A DNA stretch of 64,000 nucleotides from Chelativorans sp. Lineage in GTDB: Bacteria; Pseudomonadota; Alphaproteobacteria; Rhizobiales; Rhizobiaceae. The translations under genes and the position numbers were made by a program. The notes under the pieces were generated by a model. It was not told the DNA's origin. It worked only from the letters and a program-made list of their open reading frames with translations, and did no database searches. Shown here in pieces: positions 8,897 through 18,518 of the stretch (its first letter is position 1; each line of letters starts with the position of its first letter). The stretch lies in contig NZ_JAPSLH010000017.1 of assembly GCF_031180965.1 (NCBI RefSeq), positions 1 through 64,000 of the forward strand, written 5' to 3'.

Positions 8897-9849
8897 CGCG
8901 CCTCCCCGCACGGCGCGATCTCTTCCCGCAGCGCGGCAAGCGCCTTCACCGCCTGGATCACAAAAGGTCCGCCGCAGGACCACGCGCCGCGCGGCACGAA
9001 CGGGCCGATGCGCGTGCCGGAAAACGCCCGCAGCGCAGGATGATGCGGTACGCGGGCGCCGAGCGAGGGCGCATCCTCCTCGCCGGCGCGCGTGATGATG
9101 ATGTCCGGCTTCTGCTCGACGATCAGCTCGAGGGGGAAGGGCGCCATGCCCTCGATGCCGGCTTCGCTCGCCAGATTTCGGAACCCGGCGGCAGCGAGCA
9201 CTGAGTCCGCCAGCGTGCCGCGCCCGAGCGCCACCCCCGCTTGCTCATAGGCCAGCGCCGTCGGGCGGGCCTCGCATCGGCGGCTTTCGATGTCGGCAAG
9301 CTCCGTCTCGAAAGACCTCGCCAGGGCCTCGGCGCGCTCCTCGCGCCCGAGCAGCGCGCCCATGCGGCGGATCTCGCCGGGAATCGTGTCGAGCGTCTGG
9401 ACGAAGCTGAATTCCTCCACGCGAAAGCCGAGCCGCTTCAGGAGGGGTGTCGTGTTCTGCAGCGAATAGGTGCCGGTGACCACGAGGTTCGGCCGCTCAA
9501 GGAAGACCTCCTCCGCGCGGCCGTGATTGATGGGATAGGCCGTCGCCTTCTCCGACAGGGGGGAGAGCATCGGGTCGCGCGACAGGAAGGAAATAGAGAT
9601 CAGCTGGCCGGGCGCGGCGAGCGCCATGGCCAACTGGTCCGTGCACAGATTGAGCGACATGACGCGGGCGGGCTCAGCGATGGCTGATAAGCAAGAGAGC
9701 GCCAGTGTGAAGGAGGCGATGGAGGTCCTGTATAGTGCCTTGAGGAGACCTCCTCTCCACCCCGGTTTGCTCGGCACCTCTCCCCCTTGCGAGCGAGAGG
9801 GAGAGCCATCGAGGGCGTCAGGCCGAGATGGAGAGGAGGTGGGTTTCAC
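8893..9849 (-). CDS. btuF: Vitamin B12-binding periplasmic protein with an unusual N-terminus
   Basis: The 318-residue frame contains a BtuF-like periplasmic binding domain (PF01497 type): RVMSLNLCTDQLAMAL, a VTGTYS strand, the long backbone helix near EIRRMGALLG, and IVEQKPDIIIT. A secretion signal is visible as YRTSIASFTLALSCLSAIA near residues 40-58. The first 36 residues (MKPTSSPSRP...) are not normal for this family and are encoded by a palindromic repeat at 9749-9839. There is no ATG or GTG between that repeat and the signal peptide. Either the repeat is translated or a rare start codon is used. The ATG at 9849 overlaps the btuB stop by four bases. Confidence 0.85.
   Translation of the reverse strand: MKPTSSPSRPDALDGSPSRSQGGEVPSKPGWRGGLLKALYRTSIASFTLALSCLSAIAEPARVMSLNLCTDQLAMALAAPGQLISISFLSRDPMLSPLSEKATAYPINHGRAEEVFLERPNLVVTGTYSLQNTTPLLKRLGFRVEEFSFVQTLDTIPGEIRRMGALLGREERAEALARSFETELADIESRRCEARPTALAYEQAGVALGRGTLADSVLAAAGFRNLASEAGIEGMAPFPLELIVEQKPDIIITRAGEEDAPSLGARVPHHPALRAFSGTRIGPFVPRGAWSCGGPFVIQAVKALAALREEIAPCGEAR
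9749..9839. repeat. 91-bp palindromic repeat element inside btuF
   Basis: The element has perfect 11-bp terminal inverted repeats (CCTCCTCTCCA at 9749-9759 and its complement at 9829-9839). Inner complementary blocks (CTCTCCC with GGGAGAG) give an imperfect long hairpin. Its CT/GA-rich style is like the dispersed intergenic palindromes of rhizobial genomes. It is in frame with the start of btuF. Confidence 0.75.
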
Positions 9850-11759
9850 GGCCCGAATTTTGCCCTGAAGCCCGCGAAGACCGACAAATCCGCCGTGTTG
9901 AAGCCGCGAGCGGTCTCGTAGTCTTGATCGAGCAGGTTTTCCACGCGCAAGTAAAGCTCAGTATCTTCAGTAGGTTTGTAGGCGAGCTTCGCGTTCAGCA
10001 GGAAGTAATCATCGAGAGGCTCGCCGTCGGTGTCCACCACATCGACGGCAAGCTTGCCGGCGGCCGAGACGCTCCACTTTTCGAAGGGCTCGTAGGAAGC
10101 GACGAGGCCTATCGCGTGCCGGGGGACGCGCGGAAGCCGCTCACCCTCCTGGTCGACCGAATGGGTATAGGTATAGGCGGCGCCGAGCGTGAAGCGGTGG
10201 TTCACCTCATAGGCGAACGAGGCTTCGACACCGCGCATGCGAGAGGTGCCTTCGATCTGCCGGTACTGGCACTCGAAGGGCTGTATTTCGACACATTCGA
10301 TCAGGTCGTCGATTTCGAGCTGAAAATAGGTGAGGTCCGCCACCAGCGCGTTGTCAAGGAAGCGTTGCTCGATGCCTATGTCGAAGCTGGCGCTCGTCTC
10401 CGGCGTGAGGGCGGCATTGCCGACGGGAACACCGCCCATGGAGAGCGGCGGCGCAAACAACTCATACAAGCTCGGCGCGCGGAAGCCGGTACCGGCGGAT
10501 GCGTGGAGCCTGCTGCCGGTCTCGGGAATGAGATAGGCGCCGGAGACGCGGTATGTGGTCTCGCCGCCAAACTCCTCGTGTTCATCATGGCGCAGGCCAA
10601 GCGTCAGGGTGAGGTTTTCTGTCGGCGTCAGAATGCCCTGTCCCCAGACCCCGGTCATCGAGGTGGAGGCGTCAATGGGAAGCGAACCGGCGCTGTCGAA
10701 GAAGCGCGCCTTTTGGCGTTCGTGATCGATACCGTATTGCAGGGTCAGCCAATCGACCGCTTGGAACGAGCCCTGATATTCCACCTTCGCCCGGCTTCCT
10801 TCATAGTCCGCGTCATACGGGCCGAACATGGAGTCGGTATGGAGGGTCCGTTCGAGTGAAAAGCCCTGCACGGCAAAACTGTTCTTGAGGCGGCCGTCCA
10901 TCAGATCGAGATTGAAGCCGGCGCGCCCGGCGATCTGCCGGTTCCTGTTGACATTGGCGTGGAACGGATCGTCTTGCGGCGGATCGCCGAAGGCGTCGTC
11001 GAATTCTGCTTCGCCGTCGATATAAAGGCCGGAGCCAAAGACGGAGAAGTTCTCGTTCAGCCGGTATTCAGCTCCGAGATCTACGGTCAGATTGTCGTAA
11101 GCGTCACGCTCGCTTCCAGCGGCCGCAGACGAGAACCCGTCCGTATGGAGGCCGAGCACATTGAGTGAAAGGCGCGCGCGCTCGTCGGCGGCGCGCAGCC
11201 CATAGGCCCCGCGCGCAGTGCCGTAGGAGCCGCCTTCGCCGGCAAGGATGTGCGCCACTCCCGGCTCGATTTCGCCCAGGGTTGAAAGGCTGATGACACC
11301 GGCGATCGCGTCGGAACCGTAGAGCGTGCTCTGGGAGCCGCGCAGCACTTCGATCGAGTCGAGGCCGCCCGAAAGCAGGTACTGGTAGGAGGTCTGCACC
11401 TGCGTGTTGGTGGGATCGGAGATGTCGATGCCATTATAAAGCGTCTTCACATAGCGGCGCGGGGCGCCACGGATGGAGAGGCTGGATTCGGTTCCCGGTC
11501 CGCCGGGAGAGGTGATGGCGACGCCCGGCACAAGGTCGAGATAGTCGGTGACGAGCGGAAGCGACTGCTCCTCGATCTCCACGCGGCCGATGCGCGTGAC
11601 CGAGGAGCCGGTCTGCGAAAACTCCGTCGGCGCCCGATTCGGCGTCACCACAATTTCGCCGAGGTCGATGTCCTGGGCGCCGGACGGGCCGGTGGCGAGG
11701 ATGATGGAAAGTGCCGATGCGCCGGCGAGAAGGCTGGATGCTATACGTGATGCGGTCAT
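9846..11759 (-). CDS. btuB: TonB-dependent vitamin B12 receptor
   Basis: The 637-residue precursor has a signal peptide (MTASRIASSLLAGASALSII, about 1-28) and a TonB box near DLGEIVVTPN. The plug domain follows with YLDLVPGVAI, LSIRGAP and IEVLRGSQSTLYGSDAIAGVIS. A 22-strand barrel of usual length closes it, ending near the terminal LSVFAGFRAKFGP. The protein imports cobalamin across the outer membrane. The start at 11759 has GGAGGGG nine bases upstream. The longer frame to 12014 is only read-through of the riboswitch. A B12 riboswitch directly upstream fixes the substrate class. Confidence 0.93.
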   Translation of the reverse strand: MTASRIASSLLAGASALSIILATGPSGAQDIDLGEIVVTPNRAPTEFSQTGSSVTRIGRVEIEEQSLPLVTDYLDLVPGVAITSPGGPGTESSLSIRGAPRRYVKTLYNGIDISDPTNTQVQTSYQYLLSGGLDSIEVLRGSQSTLYGSDAIAGVISLSTLGEIEPGVAHILAGEGGSYGTARGAYGLRAADERARLSLNVLGLHTDGFSSAAAGSERDAYDNLTVDLGAEYRLNENFSVFGSGLYIDGEAEFDDAFGDPPQDDPFHANVNRNRQIAGRAGFNLDLMDGRLKNSFAVQGFSLERTLHTDSMFGPYDADYEGSRAKVEYQGSFQAVDWLTLQYGIDHERQKARFFDSAGSLPIDASTSMTGVWGQGILTPTENLTLTLGLRHDEHEEFGGETTYRVSGAYLIPETGSRLHASAGTGFRAPSLYELFAPPLSMGGVPVGNAALTPETSASFDIGIEQRFLDNALVADLTYFQLEIDDLIECVEIQPFECQYRQIEGTSRMRGVEASFAYEVNHRFTLGAAYTYTHSVDQEGERLPRVPRHAIGLVASYEPFEKWSVSAAGKLAVDVVDTDGEPLDDYFLLNAKLAYKPTEDTELYLRVENLLDQDYETARGFNTADLSVFAGFRAKFGP

Positions 11760-11889
11760 TTTTCCCCTCCGCACATACCCCGATGATGCTGGAGGGAACG
11801 GCCAATGGCCGTGGGTCCGCCAGCGATGACTTTGCCCGTCACCACTGCGAAACCACAGCCCCGGAAGCTGCCCGCATCCGGAAGGTGAC

Positions 11890-12075
11890 GACCCGAGGCA
11901 GGTTTCCTGGCTCGCGCTTCGTCGGTTTCCTCGCCTTCCCAGGCCGCATAGCCCAGTGGCAATTGAGAGAACCTCGGCGCTCACAGTTGCGGGAGCAGCT
12001 ACGGTTGGGGCCAAAAAGCCCTTCCGTATTCCCTTTTATCCCCGCGGTTGAAGCGGGGCACCTCTGGCACGAAGC
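11890..12075 (-). promoter_or_regulatory. Cobalamin (B12) riboswitch upstream of btuB
   Basis: Read on the minus strand the segment shows the conserved cobalamin-riboswitch blocks in order: AGGTGCC near 12058-12065, AAAAGGGAA, CCGTAGCTGCTCCCGCAACTGT, GCCACTGG (the B12 box), GGGAAGGC, GAAGC and finally GAGCCAGGAAACCTGCC near 11898-11913. Adenosylcobalamin binding normally turns off expression of the downstream uptake genes. About 130 bases separate it from the btuB ATG. I did not identify a clear terminator there, so control of translation is as likely as attenuation. Confidence 0.95.
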
Positions 12076-12354
12076 GAGAATTACCAAGGCGGTCCGATGC
12101 CGTCAATCAAGCCCTAAGCACATGGCCGGCGGAATCGCGCTGGAGGATCCCAGTCGCAAGCCGGACAGGGTCGGCGAGATTTCCGCCACATTTCCCACAT
12201 CCGCGGCGTCCCCAATGCGCCGGTTGCCGGAATTTTGGCAGGAATGTTGCGCTTGCGACGTCGGCTTTTTGACAAGGGGGCCCGAATGCGGAATGGTAGG
12301 GCTCCAGCGGGTGCTGGCATCAAGAATTCGGGAATCGAAGAGGGGAGAGCGTCG
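12076..12354. other. Intergenic region between the B12 riboswitch and the peptide-type importer
   Basis: This stretch must hold the promoters of the divergent btu and dpp-like operons. I see no gene and no convincing operator. A GGGGAGAG ribosome binding site for the next gene lies at about 12340. Confidence 0.5.
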
Positions 12355-14007
12355 ATGAGATTCTTCAGGAGCAATGGCGGACGCATTCCGGCGCGGATAG
12401 CTGCGCTCGGCGAGGAGGCGCGCGCGGGCAGGATGGATCGACGCGAATTCCTGGCGCTCGCCAGCATCTTCGGCGCCACCGCCGCCGGGGCATACGCGCT
12501 GGCCGGGCTGACCCTGCCGACGCCCGCTTTGGCCCAGGAGCCGAAGAAGGGCGGCGTGCTCAAGATGGCCATGTGGATCAAGGATCCCAAGGACCCGCGC
12601 ACTGCCGACTGGTCGGAGATCGCAAATGCGATGCGCCAGACGCTCGAGCCGCTGGTCAAATACACCCACGAATTTACCTTCGAAGGCAGGCTGCTGGAAG
12701 GCTGGGAGGTGAACGAGGAGGCCACGGAATATCTGTTGCGCGTCCGGCAGGGCGTCACCTGGAACAACGGCGATCCCTTCACGGCAGATGATGTCGTCTA
12801 CAACATCACGCGCTGGTGTGATCAGACCGCCGAGGGCAATTCCATGGCGACGCGGCTCGCCTCGCTGATCGACCCGCAGACCAAGAAGGCACGCGAGGGC
12901 TCGATCGAGAAGGTGGACGATCAGACCGTCAAGCTCACTCTGCAGAAGCCGGACATTTCCATCATTCCGGGCTTTGCCGACTATCCCGGGCTGCTCGTGC
13001 ACCGGACCTTTGACGAGACGGGCCGGGACTTCGTCGCCAATCCCATCGGCACCGGGCCATTCGAGCTCGTCTCCTACGAGGTGGGAAACCGCGTCGTCCT
13101 GAAGCGGCGCGAGGACGGCAAGTGGTGGGGCGGCGAGACCTATCTCGACGGCATCGAGTTCATCGACTACGGGCCGGACCCGTCCGCCATGGTGAGCGCT
13201 TTCGAAGCGGGCGAGGTGCACACCAATTACGAGACCACCGCCGACTATGTGGACATCCTGGACGGCCTCGGGCTGGTCAAGACCGAGGTGCTGACGGCGA
13301 CGACGCTGCTTGCCCGCACCAATGTCAACAACAAGCCTTATGACGACCAGCGCGTGCGCAGGGCGCTGCAGCTGGCCGTGGACAATGCGACCGTGCTTGC
13401 GCTCGGCTACGGCAATGCCGGCGAGGTGGCGGAAAACCACCATGTCTGCCCGATCCATCCCGAATATGCGGAGCTACCGAAGGTCGAGCGCAACATCGAG
13501 GAGGCCAAGCGGCTGATGGAGGAGGCCGGCCAAATGGACCACGAGCATGTGCTCATCACGGTGGACGAGGATTGGCACAAGAATACCGGTGACGCGATCG
13601 CCGCGCAGGTGCGCGAGGCAGGCTTCAAGGTGAAGCGCGAGGTGCTGCCCGGCTCCACCTTCTGGAACGACTGGACGAAGTATCCCTGGTCCATGACCAA
13701 CTGGAACATGCGCCCGCTCGGCATCCAGGCGGTGGCGCTTGCCTATCGCAGCGGCGAGGCGTGGAACGAATCCGCCTACTCCAATCCGGACCTCGACGCG
13801 CTGATCGACAAGGCGCTGACAATCCCGGATCCGGAGGAGCGCCGCACCGTGATGGCCGATATCGAGCAGCATATCCAGGATGCGGGCATCATCATCCAGC
13901 CCTACTGGCGCAAGCTCTACAACCACTCGGTCGAGGCGGTGAAGGGCCACAGGATCCACCCGACGTTCGAGGTCGACCTGCAAAAAGCATGGCTTGACGA
14001 GGCGTGA
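12355..14007 (+). CDS. ABC transporter substrate-binding protein, peptide/nickel family 5
   Basis: The 550-residue protein carries a twin-arginine signal (RR at 29-30 followed by EFLALAS, then a hydrophobic stretch to about 60), so it is probably exported folded by Tat. The mature part is an extracellular solute-binding protein family 5 (DppA/OppA fold), with [19 protein letters not shown] and FTADDVVYN landmarks. It heads an operon with two permeases and a fused ATPase. The start at 12355 has GGGGAGAG upstream; a longer frame from 12235 does not. The substrate is unknown. The preTA genes that follow make a link to pyrimidine-type nutrients possible but unproven. Confidence 0.88.
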   Translation: MRFFRSNGGRIPARIAALGEEARAGRMDRREFLALASIFGATAAGAYALAGLTLPTPALAQEPKKGGVLKMAMWIKDPKDPRTADWSEIANAMRQTLEPLVKYTHEFTFEGRLLEGWEVNEEATEYLLRVRQGVTWNNGDPFTADDVVYNITRWCDQTAEGNSMATRLASLIDPQTKKAREGSIEKVDDQTVKLTLQKPDISIIPGFADYPGLLVHRTFDETGRDFVANPIGTGPFELVSYEVGNRVVLKRREDGKWWGGETYLDGIEFIDYGPDPSAMVSAFEAGEVHTNYETTADYVDILDGLGLVKTEVLTATTLLARTNVNNKPYDDQRVRRALQLAVDNATVLALGYGNAGEVAENHHVCPIHPEYAELPKVERNIEEAKRLMEEAGQMDHEHVLITVDEDWHKNTGDAIAAQVREAGFKVKREVLPGSTFWNDWTKYPWSMTNWNMRPLGIQAVALAYRSGEAWNESAYSNPDLDALIDKALTIPDPEERRTVMADIEQHIQDAGIIIQPYWRKLYNHSVEAVKGHRIHPTFEVDLQKAWLDEA

Positions 14008-14015
14008 CATCCTTC

Positions 14016-14045
14016 CGGAGGGAGTGCCGAACGGCGCTCCTTCCG
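14016..14045 (+). other. Stable intercistronic stem-loop
   Basis: A 13-bp stem (14016-14028 with 14033-14045, two G-T wobbles) has a 4-base loop and no T tract after it. It lies between the binding-protein gene and the first permease gene. Such stems often protect the binding-protein mRNA or lower read-through into the permeases. Confidence 0.6.
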
Positions 14046-14088
14046 CACCAAAAAGCAGTAAGGACCCCTGAATAAGGGGAGGGGAATA

Positions 14089-15126
14089 TTGGCGAGCTTC
14101 ATCCTTCGACGCCTTGGTGTCATGGCGCTGACGATGCTGTGCCTGTCGCTGGTGGTGTTCTTCCTCGTCAATCTCGAGCCGAACCTCAAGAAGCTCGCTA
14201 TCAGTCAACTCGACATGCGCTCCTCGGCCGAGGATCTGGAGAACTGGCTCGACAGGAACGGCTACCGCCAGAACTTTTTCGTCCGCTACGGCCAATGGCT
14301 GGGCGTCGTGCCGAAGCAGCCCAACGTCGACCCGGCGACCGGGGCCGCTGTCTCGCGCTTCGCCTTCTGCCGCGAGCCCGCGGAAGCGCGCTATTCCGGC
14401 GTGCTGCAAGGCGACTTCGGCTGCTCGACCAAATTCAAGGTGCCGGTGGCGCAGAAGCTCGGTCCGGCGATCCAGGCCACCGGCATCCTGATGTTCTGGG
14501 TGATGGCGGTGATGGTGCCGGTGTCGCTGATCATCGGCGTGCTGGCCGGCATGCGCGAGGGGAGCCGGACGGACCGGACCCTTTCGGTAGCCTCCATCAC
14601 GACCACGGCGACTCCGGAATATGTCTCCGGCGTCATCTTCACCATCGTCTTTGCCTCGTGGCTTGGATGGCTGAACGGGTCGGCCGCTTCGGCCACAAAC
14701 CAGGGCATCACATTCTACAATTTCACCCTGCCGGTGATGACCATGGCCGTATACGGCATCGGCTATATCGCGCGAATGACACGCGCCTCCATGGTGGAGG
14801 TGATGACCCAGCAATATATCCGCACGGCGCGGCTCAAAGGCCTGGGCTTCAACGCGGTGGTGATGAAGCATGCGCTGCGCAATGCGCTGATCGCTCCCTT
14901 CACGGTCATCATGCTTCAGTTCCCGTGGCTGCTCACGGGCGTCGTCATCGTCGAGGTGATGTTCCGCTACCAGGGCTTCGGTTTTGCGCTCGTGGAGGCG
15001 GCGGCCAATAACGACATCGACCTCTTGCTCGCCTGCTCGCTGATCTCCGTGCTCGTGGTGCTGTCGACGCAGCTCATTTCCGATGTCGGCTACGCGCTGC
15101 TCAACCCGCGCATTCGCGTGCGGTAA
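14089..15126 (+). CDS. ABC transporter permease, DppB type
   Basis: This 345-residue permease shows a first membrane helix at about 10-30, a periplasmic loop, then five further helices. The coupling motif is around MVEVMTQQYIRTARLKGLG. The family is binding-protein-dependent peptide permease B. The start is a TTG at 14089 with AGGGGAGGGG directly upstream; this is the first codon in frame after that site. It pairs with the DppC-type permease 11 bases downstream. Confidence 0.9.
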   Translation: MASFILRRLGVMALTMLCLSLVVFFLVNLEPNLKKLAISQLDMRSSAEDLENWLDRNGYRQNFFVRYGQWLGVVPKQPNVDPATGAAVSRFAFCREPAEARYSGVLQGDFGCSTKFKVPVAQKLGPAIQATGILMFWVMAVMVPVSLIIGVLAGMREGSRTDRTLSVASITTTATPEYVSGVIFTIVFASWLGWLNGSAASATNQGITFYNFTLPVMTMAVYGIGYIARMTRASMVEVMTQQYIRTARLKGLGFNAVVMKHALRNALIAPFTVIMLQFPWLLTGVVIVEVMFRYQGFGFALVEAAANNDIDLLLACSLISVLVVLSTQLISDVGYALLNPRIRVR

Positions 15127-15137
15127 GGGAGGGGCGG

Positions 15138-16295
15138 ATGCAATACGAGACCATCGGAGCGTTGCAGATCATCCTCGGCGTCATCGCGCGCTTCTGGCCG
15201 GTGTGGATCGCGCTGGCCGTTATCCTGGCGCTGAGCTTGAGCCTCAAACGATATCTCGGGCTCTACGGCCACCTCTTCGACACGGGCGTCGGCATCGCCG
15301 GCCTCATGATCTGCTTCTTCTGGCTGTTCACGGCCATCTTCGCCGACGTCATAGCGCCCTTTGATCCGCTGCAGCAGATCGCCATCATGAAGGACGCGCC
15401 GCCGGGCGCGATCGATCCCAATTCCGGCGCGGTCTTCCTGCTCGGGGCCGACCGCCTGGCGCGCGACGTCTTCTCGCGCGTGGTCTTCGGCAGCCAGATC
15501 GTGCTTGTCATCGCACCGGCGGCCACGCTCTTCTCGCTGATGGTCGGCTCCACCCTCGGGCTCCCAGCGGGCTATTATGGCGGGAGGATCGACAGCCTGC
15601 TCTCCTTCCTCGCCAATCTGGTGCTCGCCTTCCCGGTGATCCTGCTCTTCTATCTCCTGGTCACGCCCGGCATCCGGGAAACGCCCATACCGCAATGGCT
15701 CGCGGGGGTCTTCTTCATGTTCCCGATCATCTTCTTCGGGGCGCTCTTCTACACGCGCTTTGCCGGTCGGCCGGCTCTTCTGGCGGCGCTCCTTGCCGCA
15801 ACGCTCCTCATCGGCGGCTGGGTCTATGCGGGGCTCGTCTTCGACGCCGATCCGTTGGGCATCATTTCCATCACGTCCAACCAGCTCAACATCTTCGTCG
15901 CCGTGGTCTTCGCCTCCAGCCCCGGCGTGTTCCGCATTGTGCGCGGGCTTACCCTGGACATCAAGACGCGCGACTATGTGGCCGCCGCACAGACGCGCGG
16001 CGAAAGCGCGTGGTACATCATGCTTTGGGAGATCCTGCCCAATGCGCGTGGGCCGCTCATCGTCGATACCTGCCTGAGAATAGGCTACACGACCATCCTG
16101 CTCGGCACGCTCGGTTATTTCGGCCTGGGGCTCGCGCCGGAGAGCCCGGACTGGGGCACGGCCATCAAGGAGTCCAGCCGCCTCTTGCGCGCGCATATCC
16201 ATCCGGCGCTGCCGCCGGTCATCGCGCTGATGTCGTTCGTACTCGGGCTGAACCTGCTCGCCGATGCGCTGCGCGAGCAGTCGCTGAGGGATTGA
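15138..16295 (+). CDS. ABC transporter permease, DppC type
   Basis: The 385-residue permease has two extra N-terminal helices (about 15-35 and 45-75), longer than a minimal DppC. The usual five-helix core follows with LGADRLARDVFSRVVFG and the coupling motif TRDYVAAAQTRGESAW. It ends with GLNLLADALREQSLRD, the common C-terminus of this family. It starts at ATG 15138 behind GGGAGGGGCG. The next gene starts five bases after its stop. Confidence 0.9.
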   Translation: MQYETIGALQIILGVIARFWPVWIALAVILALSLSLKRYLGLYGHLFDTGVGIAGLMICFFWLFTAIFADVIAPFDPLQQIAIMKDAPPGAIDPNSGAVFLLGADRLARDVFSRVVFGSQIVLVIAPAATLFSLMVGSTLGLPAGYYGGRIDSLLSFLANLVLAFPVILLFYLLVTPGIRETPIPQWLAGVFFMFPIIFFGALFYTRFAGRPALLAALLAATLLIGGWVYAGLVFDADPLGIISITSNQLNIFVAVVFASSPGVFRIVRGLTLDIKTRDYVAAAQTRGESAWYIMLWEILPNARGPLIVDTCLRIGYTTILLGTLGYFGLGLAPESPDWGTAIKESSRLLRAHIHPALPPVIALMSFVLGLNLLADALREQSLRD

Positions 16296-16299
16296 CGGC

Positions 16300-18399
16300 A
16301 TGAACGAGATCACCGCTGCGCATAACGAGACACCCATCCTCGAGATCGAGAACCTCTCCATCTCCTTCTTCACCCGCGCGGGGGAGATTCCGGCCGTCAT
16401 GGACTTCTCCTGCACGGTGATGCCCGGCGAGGCGATGGGGATCGTCGGCGAATCCGGCTGCGGCAAGTCTACGGTGTCGCTCGGCATCATGCGCGACCTC
16501 TCCAACGTCGGAAGGATCGTCGGCGGACGCATAAAGTTCAAAGGCCGCGATATGGCCGAGATGAGCGAGGAGGAACTGCGCCAAGTCCGGGGCAACGAGA
16601 TCGCCATGATTTACCAGGAGCCGATGGCGAGCCTCAATCCGGCGATGAAGGTCGGCAAGCAGCTCATGGAAGTGCCGCTCATCCATGAGAAGGTCTCCAG
16701 GGAGGAGGCGTGGAACCGGGCGATCGACATGGTGCGCGCGGTAAGGTTGCCCGATCCGGAGCGCATCATGCGGTCCTACCCGCACCAGCTCTCCGGCGGG
16801 CAACAGCAGCGTATCGTCATCGCCATGGCGCTTCTATCCAAACCATCGCTGCTGCTTCTCGACGAGCCGACCACGGCGCTCGACGTCACGGTCGAGGCGG
16901 GCATCATAGAGCTCGTGAAGGGGCTCGGCAGGGAATACGGCACGTCGATGATCTTCGTGTCGCATAATCTTGGCCTGGTCCTCGAGACCTGCGACCGCAT
17001 CACGGTCATGTATTCCGGCGAGGCGGTGGAGACCGGCAGCGTGCGGGATGTGTTCGAGCACATGCGCCACCCCTATACGCAGGGGCTGTTTCGCTCCATC
17101 CCGCTGCCGGGCACGGACAAGAACACGCGGCCGCTGATCGCCATTCCCGGCCAATTGCCGCTGCCGCATGAGAGGCCGAAAGGCTGCAATTTCGGCCCCC
17201 GCTGCATGCATTTCCGCGCCGGTTTCTGCGATGCGGCGGAGATTCCGATGGTGGAGGTGGATGGCGCCGCCGGCCACCATTCCCGCTGCGTGCGGATTTC
17301 CGAGATCGACTGGGACGCGCTGCCTGAAGGCGCCGCAAAGGCGCGCGCGCCGGTCGCGCCCGGAGCGCCAACGCTGAAGATCGAAGACCTGAAAAAGTAC
17401 TACCACGTTTCGGGCGGCGGCCTGTTCGGCGGCGGCGAGACCCGCTTGGTGAAAGCCAATGAGTCGCTCAGCTTCGAGGCGCGCGAGGCGGAGACGGTCG
17501 CGATCGTCGGCGAATCCGGCTGCGGCAAGTCTACTCTGGCAAAGGTGCTTCTGGGGCTTGAAACCGCCACTGAAGGCCGGGTGACGCTCGGCAACCAGGA
17601 TATCCAGGATACGCCTGTCGAGGCGCGCGACACAGCGACCGTCGCCGGCATCCAGATGGTGTTCCAGAATCCGTTCGACACGCTGAACCCCAGCCATTCG
17701 GTGGGCGCGCAGATCATGCGCACGCTGGAAAAGTTCAGGATCGGCCGCACGGTCGAGGAGCGGCGCAAGAAGATGTTCGAGCTTCTCGACCTGGTAAAGC
17801 TGCCGCGCGCTTTCGCGGCGCGCATGCCGCGCCAGCTTTCCGGCGGACAGAAGCAGCGCATCGGCGTTGCGCGCGCCTTTGCAGGCAATGCCAAGGTGGT
17901 GGTGGCGGATGAGCCGGTCTCCGCGCTCGACGTGTCCGTGCAAGCCGCGGTGACCGAACTGCTGATGGACATCCAGCGCAAGAACAAGACGACGATGCTC
18001 TTCATCAGCCACGACCTTTCCGTCGTGCGCTATCTCGCCGACCGCGTGGTGGTCATGTATCTCGGCCATATCGTCGAGCAGGGCACGACCGACCAAATCT
18101 TCTCGCCGCCCTACCACCCCTATACGGAGGCGCTGCTATCGGCCATTCCCCTTGCCGATACGCGGGTGAAGAAGAAGCGCATCGTGCTCGAGGGTGATAT
18201 TCCCTCAGCCATCGATCCGCCCCCCGGCTGCCCGTTCCAGACCCGCTGCCGCTACAAGCCGCTCGTGCCGGACAAGCTCTGCGAGCGCGAACTGCCGCCC
18301 TTCCGCGACCTCGGCGCCGGCCACCGCAGCCTCTGCTGGCTGGGCGACCACGTGCTCAGCAAGATGGAGCCGGTGATCAAGGTGCAGGCGGACGGGTGA
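16300..18399 (+). CDS. Fused double ABC ATPase of the peptide-type importer (DppD-DppF fusion)
   Basis: The 699 residues hold two complete ABC ATPase domains. The first (about 8-260) has GESGCGKST, LSGGQQQRIVIA and LLLDEPTTALD. The second (about 360-600) has GESGCGKST, LSGGQKQRIGVA and VADEPVSALD. Each is followed by an oligopeptide-type C-terminal extension with Cys pairs (GCNFGPRC..., GCPFQTRC...), which in relatives binds an iron-sulfur cluster or stabilises the dimer. It powers the two upstream permeases. Such DppD-DppF fusions are common in alphaproteobacteria. Confidence 0.92.
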   Translation: MNEITAAHNETPILEIENLSISFFTRAGEIPAVMDFSCTVMPGEAMGIVGESGCGKSTVSLGIMRDLSNVGRIVGGRIKFKGRDMAEMSEEELRQVRGNEIAMIYQEPMASLNPAMKVGKQLMEVPLIHEKVSREEAWNRAIDMVRAVRLPDPERIMRSYPHQLSGGQQQRIVIAMALLSKPSLLLLDEPTTALDVTVEAGIIELVKGLGREYGTSMIFVSHNLGLVLETCDRITVMYSGEAVETGSVRDVFEHMRHPYTQGLFRSIPLPGTDKNTRPLIAIPGQLPLPHERPKGCNFGPRCMHFRAGFCDAAEIPMVEVDGAAGHHSRCVRISEIDWDALPEGAAKARAPVAPGAPTLKIEDLKKYYHVSGGGLFGGGETRLVKANESLSFEAREAETVAIVGESGCGKSTLAKVLLGLETATEGRVTLGNQDIQDTPVEARDTATVAGIQMVFQNPFDTLNPSHSVGAQIMRTLEKFRIGRTVEERRKKMFELLDLVKLPRAFAARMPRQLSGGQKQRIGVARAFAGNAKVVVADEPVSALDVSVQAAVTELLMDIQRKNKTTMLFISHDLSVVRYLADRVVVMYLGHIVEQGTTDQIFSPPYHPYTEALLSAIPLADTRVKKKRIVLEGDIPSAIDPPPGCPFQTRCRYKPLVPDKLCERELPPFRDLGAGHRSLCWLGDHVLSKMEPVIKVQADG

Positions 18400-18455
18400 G
18401 AGATCATCCTCGCGCTTTGCGGTGGTGCTCCGGCGGAGCCGCGGCAGCCTAAAAT

Positions 18456-18471
18456 TTGACCGATTGATAAA
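18456..18471. promoter_or_regulatory. RutR-like operator before preT
   Basis: The 16-bp element TTGACCGATTGATAAA matches 11 of 14 defined positions of the E. coli RutR palindrome TTGACCANNTGGTCAA. The left half is strongest. It lies 48 bases before the preT start. A closer match sits next to the rutR gene at 37054. Confidence 0.5.
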
Positions 18472-18518
18472 AAATTGGAAGTGCGGTAGCGTTCTCCTAA
18501 AGAACAAAGGGGAACGGT

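Noticed and set aside
11760-12014. N-terminal extension of btuB to 12014
   Set aside because: It would translate the cobalamin riboswitch. The ATG at 11759 has a strong ribosome site and opens the signal peptide.
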